Assembly (NCBI GenBank): GCA_035272265.1
Contig: DATEQV010000181.1
Coordinates: forward strand, 1 to 8,239
Source of the DNA: Acidisphaera sp035272265
GTDB taxonomy: Bacteria > Pseudomonadota > Alphaproteobacteria > Acetobacterales > Acetobacteraceae
Direction of reading: 5' to 3'
DNA: 8,239 nucleotides
Shown here: one piece after another, positions 1 through 5,960 of the stretch
How positions within the stretch are numbered: the first letter of the stretch is position 1
Layout: each line of letters starts with the position of its first letter
Translations under genes and position numbers: made by a program
Notes under the pieces: model-generated
Seen by the model: the letters and a program-made list of their open reading frames with translations, nothing else
Database searches by the model: none
What the model was told of the DNA's origin: nothing

Positions 1-1054
1 CGAGACGGGCGGCGCGCGCCACCAGATCGTCGTCGCGGATGACATCGAGCGTGGCCAGCGCGGCCGCACACCCGAGGCTGCTCTTCTCGTGCGTGTAGTG
101 GCCGAGCGCGCCGCCTGCGGCGACGTTCAGGCCGTCGCGCGCGATGACGGCGGCCATTGGCATCACGCCGCCGCCGAGGCCTTTGCCGAGCACCAGGATG
201 TCGGGCGCGGCACCGGTCTGCTCGCACGCGAACATCGTGCCGGTGCGTGCGAAGCTCGGCACCTCGTCGAAGATCAGCAGCGTGCCGTTTCGGTCGCAGC
301 TGGCGCGCACGCGGGGCCAGAAGCCGGGCGGCGGCGGCTCGACGGTGGTCCAGCGCATCGGCTCGGCGACGATCGCGCCGATGTCGCCCTCGGTCGCCAG
401 CACGTAGTCGATGTAGTCGGCGAGCCGCTCTGGCGCGCGCGCGTCGTCGCCGAAGAAGCGGCGGGCGAGGGCGGGCGGCGGCACGTGCTCGGTGCCCGGC
501 AGCAGCGGGCCCATGCCGCGCCGGAAGATCGCTTCGCCGCCGACCGAGATCGCATCGAGCGAGGCGCCGTGGAAGCTCTCCCACATTGATAAGGTTTTGT
601 GACGCCCGGTCGCCACGCGGGCGAGCTTCAGCGCGATGCCGATCGCCGACGTGCCGCCCGGCGCGAACAGCACCCGGCCGTTTGGGAACGGCGCCAGCGC
701 GGCCAGCCGCTCCGCCAGCTCGATGGCCGCGCGATTGGTGTAGCGGCGCGGGCAGAACGGGAGCGACGCGAGCTGCGCCTGCACGGCCGCGACCACGCGC
801 TTGTGGCCGTAGCCGAGCTGGTGCACCGCGTTGCCGTGGAAATCCAGGGTGCGGCGGCCTTCGACATCGATCAGCCACGGCCCTTCGGTGCGCTCGATGA
901 CATTCAGGCAGGGCGTGGACAGCGCCTGGTGCAGGAAGGCGGCCTCGTCGCGCGCGAGCAGCGCGGCGGTCTGCGGGCCGATATGGAAGCGCAGCCACTG
1001 CGCGCGGCCTTGTGTCAGATTGATGTCGCCTTCGCTGCGATCGGGATCTGTCAT
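1..1054 (-). CDS. pbfA: PbfA-like (R)-1-hydroxy-2-aminoethylphosphonate ammonia-lyase, PLP class III fold (3' end cut by window)
   Basis: The frame is open from an ATG at 1054 down to base 1, giving 351 residues with the C-terminus missing. Class III aminotransferase-fold landmarks appear in order: a GGT phosphate-binding turn (133-135), SFHGAS around 160-165, the acidic DEV cofactor motif at 263-265 and the Schiff-base lysine K291 in LGKGLGGG. The stretches STPCLNV, DFHGN and PFCPRRYTN, and the THEKSS segment (321-326), are as I recall them in PbfA rather than in ordinary transaminases. PbfA is a PLP enzyme that removes ammonia from (R)-1-hydroxy-2-aminoethylphosphonate to give phosphonoacetaldehyde. 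The divergent oxidase and phnX support that role. No clear ribosome binding site precedes the ATG. Another class III aminotransferase activity remains possible. Codons near 586-600 (AAA ACC TTA TCA) are unusually AT-rich for this gene. Confidence 0.8.
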   Translation of the reverse strand, partial: MTDPDRSEGDINLTQGRAQWLRFHIGPQTAALLARDEAAFLHQALSTPCLNVIERTEGPWLIDVEGRRTLDFHGNAVHQLGYGHKRVVAAVQAQLASLPFCPRRYTNRAAIELAERLAALAPFPNGRVLFAPGGTSAIGIALKLARVATGRHKTLSMWESFHGASLDAISVGGEAIFRRGMGPLLPGTEHVPPPALARRFFGDDARAPERLADYIDYVLATEGDIGAIVAEPMRWTTVEPPPPGFWPRVRASCDRNGTLLIFDEVPSFARTGTMFACEQTGAAPDILVLGKGLGGGVMPMAAVIARDGLNVAAGGALGHYTHEKSSLGCAAALATLDVIRDDDLVARAARL

Positions 1055-1100
1055 GCGCGGCACGTTGCAGCTTGGGGCCGCTATCGTCTACGCCGGTCGC

Positions 1101-2258
1101 ATGAACGCTGGCCGCTTCGACGTCGCGATCGTGGGCTCGGGCATCGTGGGCCTCGCGCACGCACTGGCCGCGCTGCGGCACGGGCTGCGCGCCGTGGTGA
1201 TCGAGCGTGACGCGCAGCCGGCCGGCGCCTCGATCCGCAATTTCGGCTTCGTCACCGTGACCGGCCAGGCGGCGGGGATCACGTGGCGGCGGGCGCGCCG
1301 GTCGCGTGAGATCTGGGGGAATGTCGCGACCGACGCAGGCATCGCGGTCCTCCACCGCGGCCTGCTGGTCTGCGTCCGGCGGCCCGAGGCGATGGCGGTT
1401 CTGGAAGAATTCGCGGCCACCGAGATGGGCGAGGACTGCACGCTGCTCGGTGCCGCGCAACTGCCTGACTGCGTGCACCCCGGCGTCATCGGCGCGCTCC
1501 ACAGCCCGCACGAGGCGCGCGTCGAAAGCCGCGAGGCGGTCCCGCTTCTCGCCGCGTGGCTGCACGCGCAGGGCGTCGCGTTGCTCCGCCGCACCGCCGT
1601 CCATGAAGTCGAGACCGGGCGCGTGCATACGTCCGCCGGCCTCGTCGAGGCGCCGCGGATCGTCGTCTGTCCCGGCGCCGACCTCGTGACGCTGTTCCCC
1701 GACGCGATGGCCGCGCGCGGTGTGACGCTGTGCAAGCTGCACATGCTGCGCGTCGCCGATCCCGGCTTCCGGCTGCCGGCCGCGGTGATGAGCGACCTCG
1801 GGCTGGTGCGCTACCTGGGCTACGCGGGCGCGCCGTCGCTGCCGGCGTTGCGCGCGCGGCTGGAGGCGGAGCAGGCGGAGTGGCTCGCCGACGGCATCCA
1901 CCTGATCGCCGTCCAGTCGGCCGACGGATCGCTGGTGGTCGGCGACAGTCATCATTACGGCGACGCGCCCGATCCGTTTCAGCCGGAGGCGGTGGACGGC
2001 CGCATCCTCGCCGAGTTGTCTTCGGTGCTGGAGATCCCCGCGCCGGACGTCGTCGAGCGTTGGACGGGCGTCTATCCGTCCGGCCCGGACATCGCGTTCA
2101 CGGACGCTCCCTTGCCCGGCGTGCGCCTGTGCATGGTGACGAGCGGCACAGGTGCGAGCACCGCGTTCGCCATCGCCGAGGAGACGCTGGCCGACCTGCT
2201 GGACCTGCCGCCGCCCGATCATGCCCCCGATCATGCCAAGGAGCCGGACGATGAGTGA
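1101..2258 (+). CDS. FAD-dependent oxidoreductase of the phosphonate-catabolism (TIGR03364-type) family
   Basis: This encodes 385 residues of the DAO/glycine-oxidase fold. The N-terminus FDVAIVGSGIVGLAHA is a Rossmann GxGxxG dinucleotide site, followed by VVIERD and the family-typical GASIRNFGFV (about residues 44-53). The C-terminus has WTGVYPSGPDI and SGTGASTAFAIAEET, the FAD-closing segment. Family members next to phosphonate genes oxidise N-methyl-2-aminoethylphosphonate, and some oxidise 2-aminoethylphosphonate itself, directly to phosphonoacetaldehyde. I chose the ATG at 1101 because it lies just before the Rossmann strand. An in-frame ATG at 1053 would add 16 residues, and neither start has a strong ribosome binding site. 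The last 8 bases overlap phnX, so the two are probably translationally coupled. Exact substrate preference cannot be read from sequence. Confidence 0.85.
   Translation: MNAGRFDVAIVGSGIVGLAHALAALRHGLRAVVIERDAQPAGASIRNFGFVTVTGQAAGITWRRARRSREIWGNVATDAGIAVLHRGLLVCVRRPEAMAVLEEFAATEMGEDCTLLGAAQLPDCVHPGVIGALHSPHEARVESREAVPLLAAWLHAQGVALLRRTAVHEVETGRVHTSAGLVEAPRIVVCPGADLVTLFPDAMAARGVTLCKLHMLRVADPGFRLPAAVMSDLGLVRYLGYAGAPSLPALRARLEAEQAEWLADGIHLIAVQSADGSLVVGDSHHYGDAPDPFQPEAVDGRILAELSSVLEIPAPDVVERWTGVYPSGPDIAFTDAPLPGVRLCMVTSGTGASTAFAIAEETLADLLDLPPPDHAPDHAKEPDDE
2214..2237 (+). repeat. 12-base perfect tandem duplication at the 3' end of the FAD oxidoreductase gene
   Basis: CCCGATCATGCC occurs twice without a gap (2214-2225 and 2226-2237) and encodes the DHAPDHA tail of the oxidoreductase. 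It is in frame and ends right before the AAGGAG that serves phnX. It looks like a slippage duplication in an unconstrained C-terminal tail. Confidence 0.8.
2238..2243 (+). promoter_or_regulatory. Ribosome binding site of phnX
   Basis: AAGGAG sits 7 bases before the phnX ATG at 2251 and inside the end of the upstream oxidoreductase gene. It settles the phnX start, which overlaps the upstream stop codon (ATGAGTGA), and indicates coupled translation. Confidence 0.8.
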
Positions 2259-3087
2259 CGCCGCAGCCTGGGGCCGTGTGCAGGCCGTGATCCTCGACTG
2301 GGCCGGCACCGTGGTCGACCACGGCAGCCGCGCGCCGATGGGTGCCTTCGTCCGCGCGTTCGCGCAGCTCGGCGTGGCGATCACCATCGCCGACGCGCGC
2401 GCGCCGATGGGCCTGCCCAAGCGCGACCACATCCGCGCGGTGCTCGCCGCGCCGGATGTCGCCGCTGCGTGGACGGCGGCGCATGGCAGCGTGCCGGACG
2501 AGCGCGCCGTGGACGCGGTGTTCGAGATCTTCGAGCCGATGAACGTCGCCAGCGTGCGCGACCATGCCGATCTGATCCCGGGTGCGCTGGACGCGATCGC
2601 GGCGTTGCGCGCGCGCGGCGTGCGGATCGGCTCGACGACCGGCTACACGCGCCCGATCATGGCGGAGCTGGCGCCGATCGCGGCGGCCGAGGGCTACGCG
2701 CCCGAGGTGATCGTCTGCGCCGGCGACCTGCCGGCCGGACGTCCGGCGCCGCTGATGATGTGGTACGCGATGGCGACGATGGGCGTGTGGCCGGCGCGCA
2801 CCGTGGTGAAGGTCGACGACACCCCGCCGGGCATCGAGGAGGGTGTGGCCGCCGGCACCTGGACCGTCGGTCTCAGCCTGACCGGCAACATCGCCGCCCT
2901 GTCGGCCGAGGAGCTTGCCACGCTGACGCAGGACGAGCGCGCGGAGCTGCGGCGGCGCGCGGAAGCGGAGCTGCTCGCGGCGGGTGCCGATCTGGTCATC
3001 GACAGCGTCGCCGATCTGCCGCGCGCGGTCGACGTGATCGAAGCGAAGCTGCGCGCGGGCGACCGGCCGCGGACATCCGACGCCTGA
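2251..3087 (+). CDS. phnX: Phosphonoacetaldehyde hydrolase (phosphonatase)
   Basis: This encodes 278 residues, a normal length for PhnX of the HAD superfamily. It hydrolyses phosphonoacetaldehyde to acetaldehyde and phosphate in the cytosol. Visible catalytic features are: DWAGT with the nucleophile D16 and the phosphonatase-specific A18; MGLPKRDHIR, where K57 is the substrate Schiff-base lysine of the cap domain; GSTTGYTR (127-134), HAD motif II; GRPAPLMMW (163-171); and KVDDTPPGIEEG (187-198) with the magnesium-binding acidic pair D189/D190. The start is fixed by a strong ribosome binding site (AAGGAG). It is the second gene of an operon with the FAD oxidoreductase and consumes the aldehyde made by that enzyme and by the divergent PbfA-like lyase. 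A perfect 13-base-pair hairpin begins at its stop codon. Confidence 0.97.
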   Translation: MSDAAAWGRVQAVILDWAGTVVDHGSRAPMGAFVRAFAQLGVAITIADARAPMGLPKRDHIRAVLAAPDVAAAWTAAHGSVPDERAVDAVFEIFEPMNVASVRDHADLIPGALDAIAALRARGVRIGSTTGYTRPIMAELAPIAAAEGYAPEVIVCAGDLPAGRPAPLMMWYAMATMGVWPARTVVKVDDTPPGIEEGVAAGTWTVGLSLTGNIAALSAEELATLTQDERAELRRRAEAELLAAGADLVIDSVADLPRAVDVIEAKLRAGDRPRTSDA

Positions 3088-3117
3088 TACGGATGAGCCC
3101 CTTCGCTCATCCGTATC
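3086..3117 (+). terminator. Hairpin at the end of phnX
   Basis: A perfect 13-base-pair inverted repeat (arms 3086-3098 and 3105-3117, 6-base loop) starts inside the phnX stop codon. No T-run follows on the plus strand, so it may act with Rho or as an mRNA-stabilising 3' end rather than as a classical intrinsic terminator. Confidence 0.6.
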
Positions 3118-3155
3118 GCGCGCCGGGTTGGCGGGCGGCGGGGCGCAAAACACAG

Positions 3156-3193
3156 AGTCATACCGGTCAGCCGGAAGGCTGGCCGGTATGACT
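3156..3193 (-). terminator. Hairpin with GGAA tetraloop, probable terminator of the convergent minus-strand genes
   Basis: Arms 3156-3172 and 3177-3193 form 17 pairs, one of them G-T, closed by a GGAA (GNRA-type) loop. Read on the minus strand the stem is followed by CTCTGTGTTTTG, a short T-rich stretch. It therefore fits an intrinsic terminator for the yidB-like gene that ends at 3231. It may also stop plus-strand readthrough from phnX. Confidence 0.6.
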
Positions 3194-3230
3194 GCCGGCG
3201 GGAGGTGATCCTGCCGGCGCAGGCTCAGGG

Positions 3231-3608
3231 TTACTGGTCGGACTGATCGCCGGCTGCAGGCGCCGTGGCCGCCGGCACCTGGCCGTCGGGCGTCGCGCGG
3301 TCGATCAGTCCCGGCAGGTGCTGCGCGATTAGCGGCATGAGCTGCTCGATCGGCAGGCCGGTGCGTTGCGCGAGCTGCTGCACCAGATCCGAGCCAAGCG
3401 CGCCGTGCAGCTGGTCCGGCGCGACGGACGCGTTCGGTCCGGTGCCGACCCAGGTGGCGATGACGCCGCTCATGCCGGCCTGCTCGAAACGCTGAACGAG
3501 CATGGCGACGCCGCCCTGCTCGTTGATCGCCTGCATCAAATGGCCCGCGATCGCGGACTCGCCACCCTGGCCGAGCAGCGAGCCGGCGATGTCACCGAAC
3601 AGGCTCAT
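3231..3608 (-). CDS. yidB: YidB-like (DUF937) family protein
   Basis: This encodes 125 residues starting MSLFGDIAGSLLG. It matches the overall plan of E. coli YidB: INEQGGVAMLVQRFEQAGMSG (about 30-50), then a tryptophan segment (TWVGTGPNASV), a QLHGALGSD stretch and a TGLPIEQLMPLIAQHLPGLID helix, ending in a hydrophilic Pro/Ala/Gln tail. The biochemical role of the family is not established. The frame is open much further upstream, but the ATG at 3608 matches the family N-terminus and has GAGAGG about 9 bases before it, overlapping the stop region of the upstream gene. It lies 13 bases downstream of the secreted-protein gene, so the two are probably co-transcribed. Confidence 0.85.
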   Translation of the reverse strand: MSLFGDIAGSLLGQGGESAIAGHLMQAINEQGGVAMLVQRFEQAGMSGVIATWVGTGPNASVAPDQLHGALGSDLVQQLAQRTGLPIEQLMPLIAQHLPGLIDRATPDGQVPAATAPAAGDQSDQ

Positions 3609-3621
3609 GCGTACGGGCCTC

Positions 3622-4107
3622 TCAGCTGTGGGTGGCGGACGGCGTGGCCGGCTTCGTCGACGCGCTCGAAGCGTGATAGCCGGCCGCGACCGCGTCCTTC
3701 TGGCACATGTAGGCACCGTGGTGGGTGTGGCCGTAGTACTTGTCGCCGGAGAGGTGGAAGACCTTCGAGCGGCTCGTATGCCACACGACGGTGTCGCTGC
3801 CGCACGCCGTCTTCGCATCCGCCTCGGTCTTGTAGGTGCTGGGGCTGCCGGTGCTGGGGCTGCCGGTGCCGGCGGGCGCGGTGGTGGACGCCGTCGACGG
3901 AGCGGTCGGCGTGGTCGGCTTGCCGGTCGCCGCGCCTGTGGCCGCGCCGGCGGCGCCGCTGGTGCTCGGCACGGTCGGCACCGAGGGCGTGCTCGGCATC
4001 GTCGGCGCTGTCGGCACGGTCGGCTTGGCGGGGGTCGTGGTCTGGGCCGCGGCGAGGCTGGCGCCGAGCACCGTCGCGAGGACGGTGGCGATCGTCGTGC
4101 GTGTCAC
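3622..4107 (-). CDS. Secreted protein with Pro/Thr/Ser-rich linker and small Cys/His C-terminal domain
   Basis: A GTG start at 4107 is chosen because it opens a clean signal peptide (MTRTTIATVLATVLGASLAAAQ, cleavage predicted after AAA or AAAQ) and has AGGAG about 10 bases upstream. Earlier in-frame starts would add a charged, non-signal extension. The 161-residue product has three parts: the signal peptide, a low-complexity Pro/Thr/Ser/Ala/Gly region (about 23-95), and a compact C-terminal domain. That domain contains ACGSDTVVWHTSRSKVFHLSGD, YYGHTHHGAYMC and DAVAAGYHA. It has two Cys and several His residues, and loosely resembles short Ada-type Cys/His modules found in envelope proteins. 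I do not know its function. It is first in a two-gene unit with the yidB-like gene. Confidence 0.75.
   Translation of the reverse strand: MTRTTIATVLATVLGASLAAAQTTTPAKPTVPTAPTMPSTPSVPTVPSTSGAAGAATGAATGKPTTPTAPSTASTTAPAGTGSPSTGSPSTYKTEADAKTACGSDTVVWHTSRSKVFHLSGDKYYGHTHHGAYMCQKDAVAAGYHASSASTKPATPSATHS
3836..3870. repeat. 15-base tandem repeat in the linker of the secreted protein
   Basis: GTGCTGGGGCTGCCG occurs twice in tandem (3836-3850, 3851-3865), followed by the first five bases of a degenerate third copy. On the coding (minus) strand it specifies the repeated GSPST units of the linker. In-frame length change here would alter only linker length. Confidence 0.75.
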
Positions 4108-4150
4108 GTGGCTGCTACTCCTGAGTTTGTTGCGGCCGGATTGTCGTTGC

Positions 4151-4174
4151 GCAAGCGGTTGGCCAGCCGCTTGC
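4151..4174. promoter_or_regulatory. 24-base near-perfect palindrome upstream of the secreted-protein gene
   Basis: GCAAGCGG and CCGCTTGC flank TTGGCCAG, so all positions but one pair are self-complementary, and that pair is a T-G. It ends 44 bases upstream of the GTG start at 4107. It could be an operator for a dimeric regulator or a hairpin in the 5' leader; the sequence does not decide. Confidence 0.4.
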
Positions 4175-4364
4175 GGCCGGTGGTAGAACCGATGGCAGCG
4201 GCCGTTCCGGCCCGGCGCCCGCGGCATCCAGCGACACGCGGGTCACCTAGCAGCCTCAGGGTGGCGCGATCAAGGCGGGGTGTAACGGGCCCGCAACCTT
4301 TCGCGTGGCCTGAGACCGTCGATCGAGCCACATGCCAGGTCCTGATAACCCGAAGCCATTCACC

Positions 4365-4476
4365 CCGTCATTGCGAGGAGCGGAGCGACGAAGCAACCCA
4401 GGGCCGCGTGACAGGCGCTTTCCGCGCGGCCCTGGGTTGCCTCCGCCACGCCTTCGGCTCGCGGTCGCAATGACGG
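4365..4476. repeat. 112-base palindromic dispersed repeat (REP/MITE-like), copy A
   Basis: The outer arms are a perfect 12-base inverted repeat (CCGTCATTGCGA at 4365-4376, TCGCAATGACGG at 4465-4476). An inner perfect 16-base-pair stem (4393-4408 with 4425-4440) encloses a 16-base loop. The intervening arms are imperfectly complementary. Copy B at 7126-7238 shares most of the sequence in the same orientation. The consensus resembles dispersed palindromes common in alphaproteobacterial genomes. It starts 39 bases past the fliP stop and might also act in transcript ending. Confidence 0.85.
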
Positions 4477-4515
4477 AGTTTTATGGGCCGACACCGAAGT
4501 GCGGAAATCAGGACA

Positions 4516-5256
4516 CTAGCGCACGTCGCCGAAGCTCTGCACCAGGCTGCCGGCGGCGAGCCGCCAGCCGTCCACCATGACGAAGAAGATCAGCTTGAAC
4601 GGCAGTGACACCGCACTTGGCGGCAGCATCATCATGCCCAGGCTCATCAGCACGCTGGCGATCACCATGTCGATCACCAGGAAGGGCAGGAACAGCAGGA
4701 ACCCCATCTCGAACGCGCGGCGCAGCTCGCTGACCATGAAGGCCGGGATCAGGGCGCGCCAGCCCGGCTTCTCGCCGGCGGCCGGCGGCTTCATGCCGGC
4801 GATATCGCTGAACAGGTCGAGGTCGGCCTCGCGCACGTTGGCCGACATGAACTTGCGGAACGGCTCGGCGGTCAGCCGCAGGCCTTCCATCTCGGTCACG
4901 CGGCCCTCGGACATCGGCAGCAGTCCGGTCGCGTAGGCCTGCTCCATCACCGGCTGCATGACGAAGAAGGTCAGGAACAGCGCCAGCCCGATCAGCACCG
5001 TGTTGGGCGGCGTCGCCTGCGTGCCGATCGCGTTGCGCAGCAGCGACAGCACGATGACGATGCGGGTGAACGCCGTCATCATCACCAGCAGGGACGGCGC
5101 GAGCGACAGCACCGTCACCAGCGCCGTCAGCTGCACGATCTTGCCCGCCGCGCCCGGCTGCGCCGCGCCGCCGAGGTCGATGTTGAGCGACTGCGCCGCC
5201 GCCGCCGCCGGCAGCAGCAGCCCCGCCGCGAGCGCGAGGCCGGTCAGGCGCCTCAT
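4516..5256 (-). CDS. fliP: Flagellar type III export gate protein FliP
   Basis: This encodes 246 residues with a cleavable signal peptide (MRRLTGLALAAGLLLPAAAAAQ), as is usual for FliP. Conserved family blocks are TAFTRIVIVLSLLRNAIGTQ followed by PPNTVLIGLALFLTFFVMQPV (about residues 61-103), and then IPAFMVSELRRAFEMGFLLFLPFLVIDMVIASVL in the second half. It ends with a final membrane segment (FKLIFFVMVDGW). FliP, FliQ and FliR form the helical export gate through which rod, hook and filament subunits pass. The start codon overlaps the fliO stop by four bases (ATGA), so translation is probably coupled. The gene looks intact in length and motifs, unlike fliQ and fliR in this window. Confidence 0.97.
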   Translation of the reverse strand: MRRLTGLALAAGLLLPAAAAAQSLNIDLGGAAQPGAAGKIVQLTALVTVLSLAPSLLVMMTAFTRIVIVLSLLRNAIGTQATPPNTVLIGLALFLTFFVMQPVMEQAYATGLLPMSEGRVTEMEGLRLTAEPFRKFMSANVREADLDLFSDIAGMKPPAAGEKPGWRALIPAFMVSELRRAFEMGFLLFLPFLVIDMVIASVLMSLGMMMLPPSAVSLPFKLIFFVMVDGWRLAAGSLVQSFGDVR

Positions 5257-5510
5257 GGCAGCCAGCCCACCACGGCGTCGGCCGCACCGCCGGTCAGCAA
5301 CAGCAGCCGCCGCTCCCCGCAGCGGACCAGCAGCAGCGACCGCTTGGCATCGATTGGCAGCCGCTCCTCGACCCCGAGCGTGCGCGATGCCGGATTGGCC
5401 AGCCGGACGATGCCTGCGCGGGTCAGCACGCGCTGGATCAGCCAGATCAGTCCGAGCACGCCGGCCAGGGCGGCGCCGGCGGTCAGCAGCGAAGTGGAGA
5501 AAGCGGGCAT
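5253..5510 (-). CDS. fliO: Flagellar biosynthesis protein FliO
   Basis: This encodes 85 residues with one N-terminal membrane segment (about residues 7-27, LLTAGAALAGVLGLIWLIQRVL). A small cytoplasmic domain follows, with the FliO-like pattern TLGVEERLPIDAKRSLLLVRCGERRLLLLTGG. FliO assists assembly of the FliP complex. Its position directly before fliP with an ATGA overlap supports the call. The ATG at 5510 is preceded by AAAAGG about 8 bases upstream. The frame is open further upstream, but that extension is not family-like. FliO is poorly conserved, so the call leans on topology and context. Confidence 0.88.
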   Translation of the reverse strand: MPAFSTSLLTAGAALAGVLGLIWLIQRVLTRAGIVRLANPASRTLGVEERLPIDAKRSLLLVRCGERRLLLLTGGAADAVVGWLP

Positions 5511-5545
5511 TGCACGGCCTTTTGCCGGAATGAAGGCGGGGCTGG

Positions 5546-5848
5546 TTACATCAGCAACGGTGGCGGGAGCTCGCGGCCCGAAAGGCGCGCATGCAGCGTG
5601 TCGGCTTCGGTCAGCAGCTTGCGCAAATCGTTGGTCAGCAGCGCGCCCTGCGCAGGCGGCAGGTCGAGCGCGCGCGCGCACAGCCGGCCGATCAGGTCGT
5701 CGATGCCGTCGAGGTCGACCTTCCGTCCGGCCGCGACCAGGGCCGCGGCGATCCGCACCGTGCGCAGCAGGCCGGCGGCCATCGACTGTGCCGCGCGCAG
5801 CGGCATCTCATCGGCGTCCGGCGCGCACAGACCGCGACTGTCCCCCAT
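5546..5848 (-). CDS. Unidentified 100-residue protein upstream of fliO
   Basis: This is an open frame of 100 codons plus stop, 35 bases upstream of fliO on the same strand and the first gene after the divergent flagellar spacer. The protein looks largely alpha-helical and amphipathic (MPLRAAQSMAAGLLRTVRIAAALVAAGRKVDLDGIDDL, then ALLTNDLRKLLTEADTLHARL). It has no signal peptide or membrane segment. I do not recognise a family. Its size, helical character and position are compatible with a flagellar accessory or chaperone-type protein, but that is speculation. The start is uncertain: no ribosome binding site precedes the ATG at 5848, and an ATG at 5806 has only a weak one (GATGAG). Confidence 0.6.
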   Translation of the reverse strand: MGDSRGLCAPDADEMPLRAAQSMAAGLLRTVRIAAALVAAGRKVDLDGIDDLIGRLCARALDLPPAQGALLTNDLRKLLTEADTLHARLSGRELPPPLLM

Positions 5849-5960
5849 GGGAGGATGCTTAGGCGAACCGGATTACCGAAGCGTTGCCGGGGCCGATCCG
5901 GCGCATCGCAGGGTCACGGATTCAAGCAACGTTAACGGACCCGCCGCATGGTCCGCGTCC
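5849..5960. promoter_or_regulatory. Divergent flagellar promoter region with a CtrA-like box
   Basis: This 112-base spacer must serve both the leftward unit (unidentified gene, fliO, fliP) and the rightward unit (flgB, flgC, fliE, fliQ, fliR). At 5921-5936 it contains TTCA, seven bases, then TTAAC, one base off the TTAA-N7-TTAA core of the alphaproteobacterial regulator CtrA. The box ends 24 bases before the flgB ATG. I see no convincing sigma-54 or sigma-28 motif. The match is short and could be chance. Confidence 0.4.

Larger units (their letters stand above)
4108..4515. other. 408-base gene-free stretch between the secreted-protein gene and the fliP stop
   Basis: I see no credible coding frame here. 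It should contain the promoter of the minus-strand secreted-protein unit, but no convincing -35/-10 pair is visible. Two structures stand out: a near-perfect 24-base palindrome at 4151-4174 and the 112-base palindromic repeat at 4365-4476, which sits just past the end of fliP. Confidence 0.6.

Noticed and set aside
831..1100. Upstream extension of the FAD oxidoreductase frame
   Set aside because: The extra residues overlap the divergent PbfA-like gene and lie before the Rossmann N-terminus, so they are not part of the protein.
1055..1100. A sigma-70 type promoter (TTGCAG at 1065) for the FAD gene
   Set aside because: No -10 element at suitable spacing; the match is to a single hexamer.
599..1210. 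Long plus-strand frame of about 200 codons
   Set aside because: It is antisense to the PbfA-like gene and runs into the FAD gene; its Arg/Ala-rich translation matches no family and reflects GC-rich codon bias.
2098..3153. Minus-strand frame of 351 codons opposite phnX
   Set aside because: The complementary strand encodes clear PhnX catalytic motifs; the antisense product is Arg/His-rich with no domain pattern.
3201..3243. Short plus-strand frame after GGAGGTGATC (GTG start at 3205)
   Set aside because: It encodes only about 13 residues and lies in a convergent 3' region past a hairpin; no support beyond the purine-rich motif.
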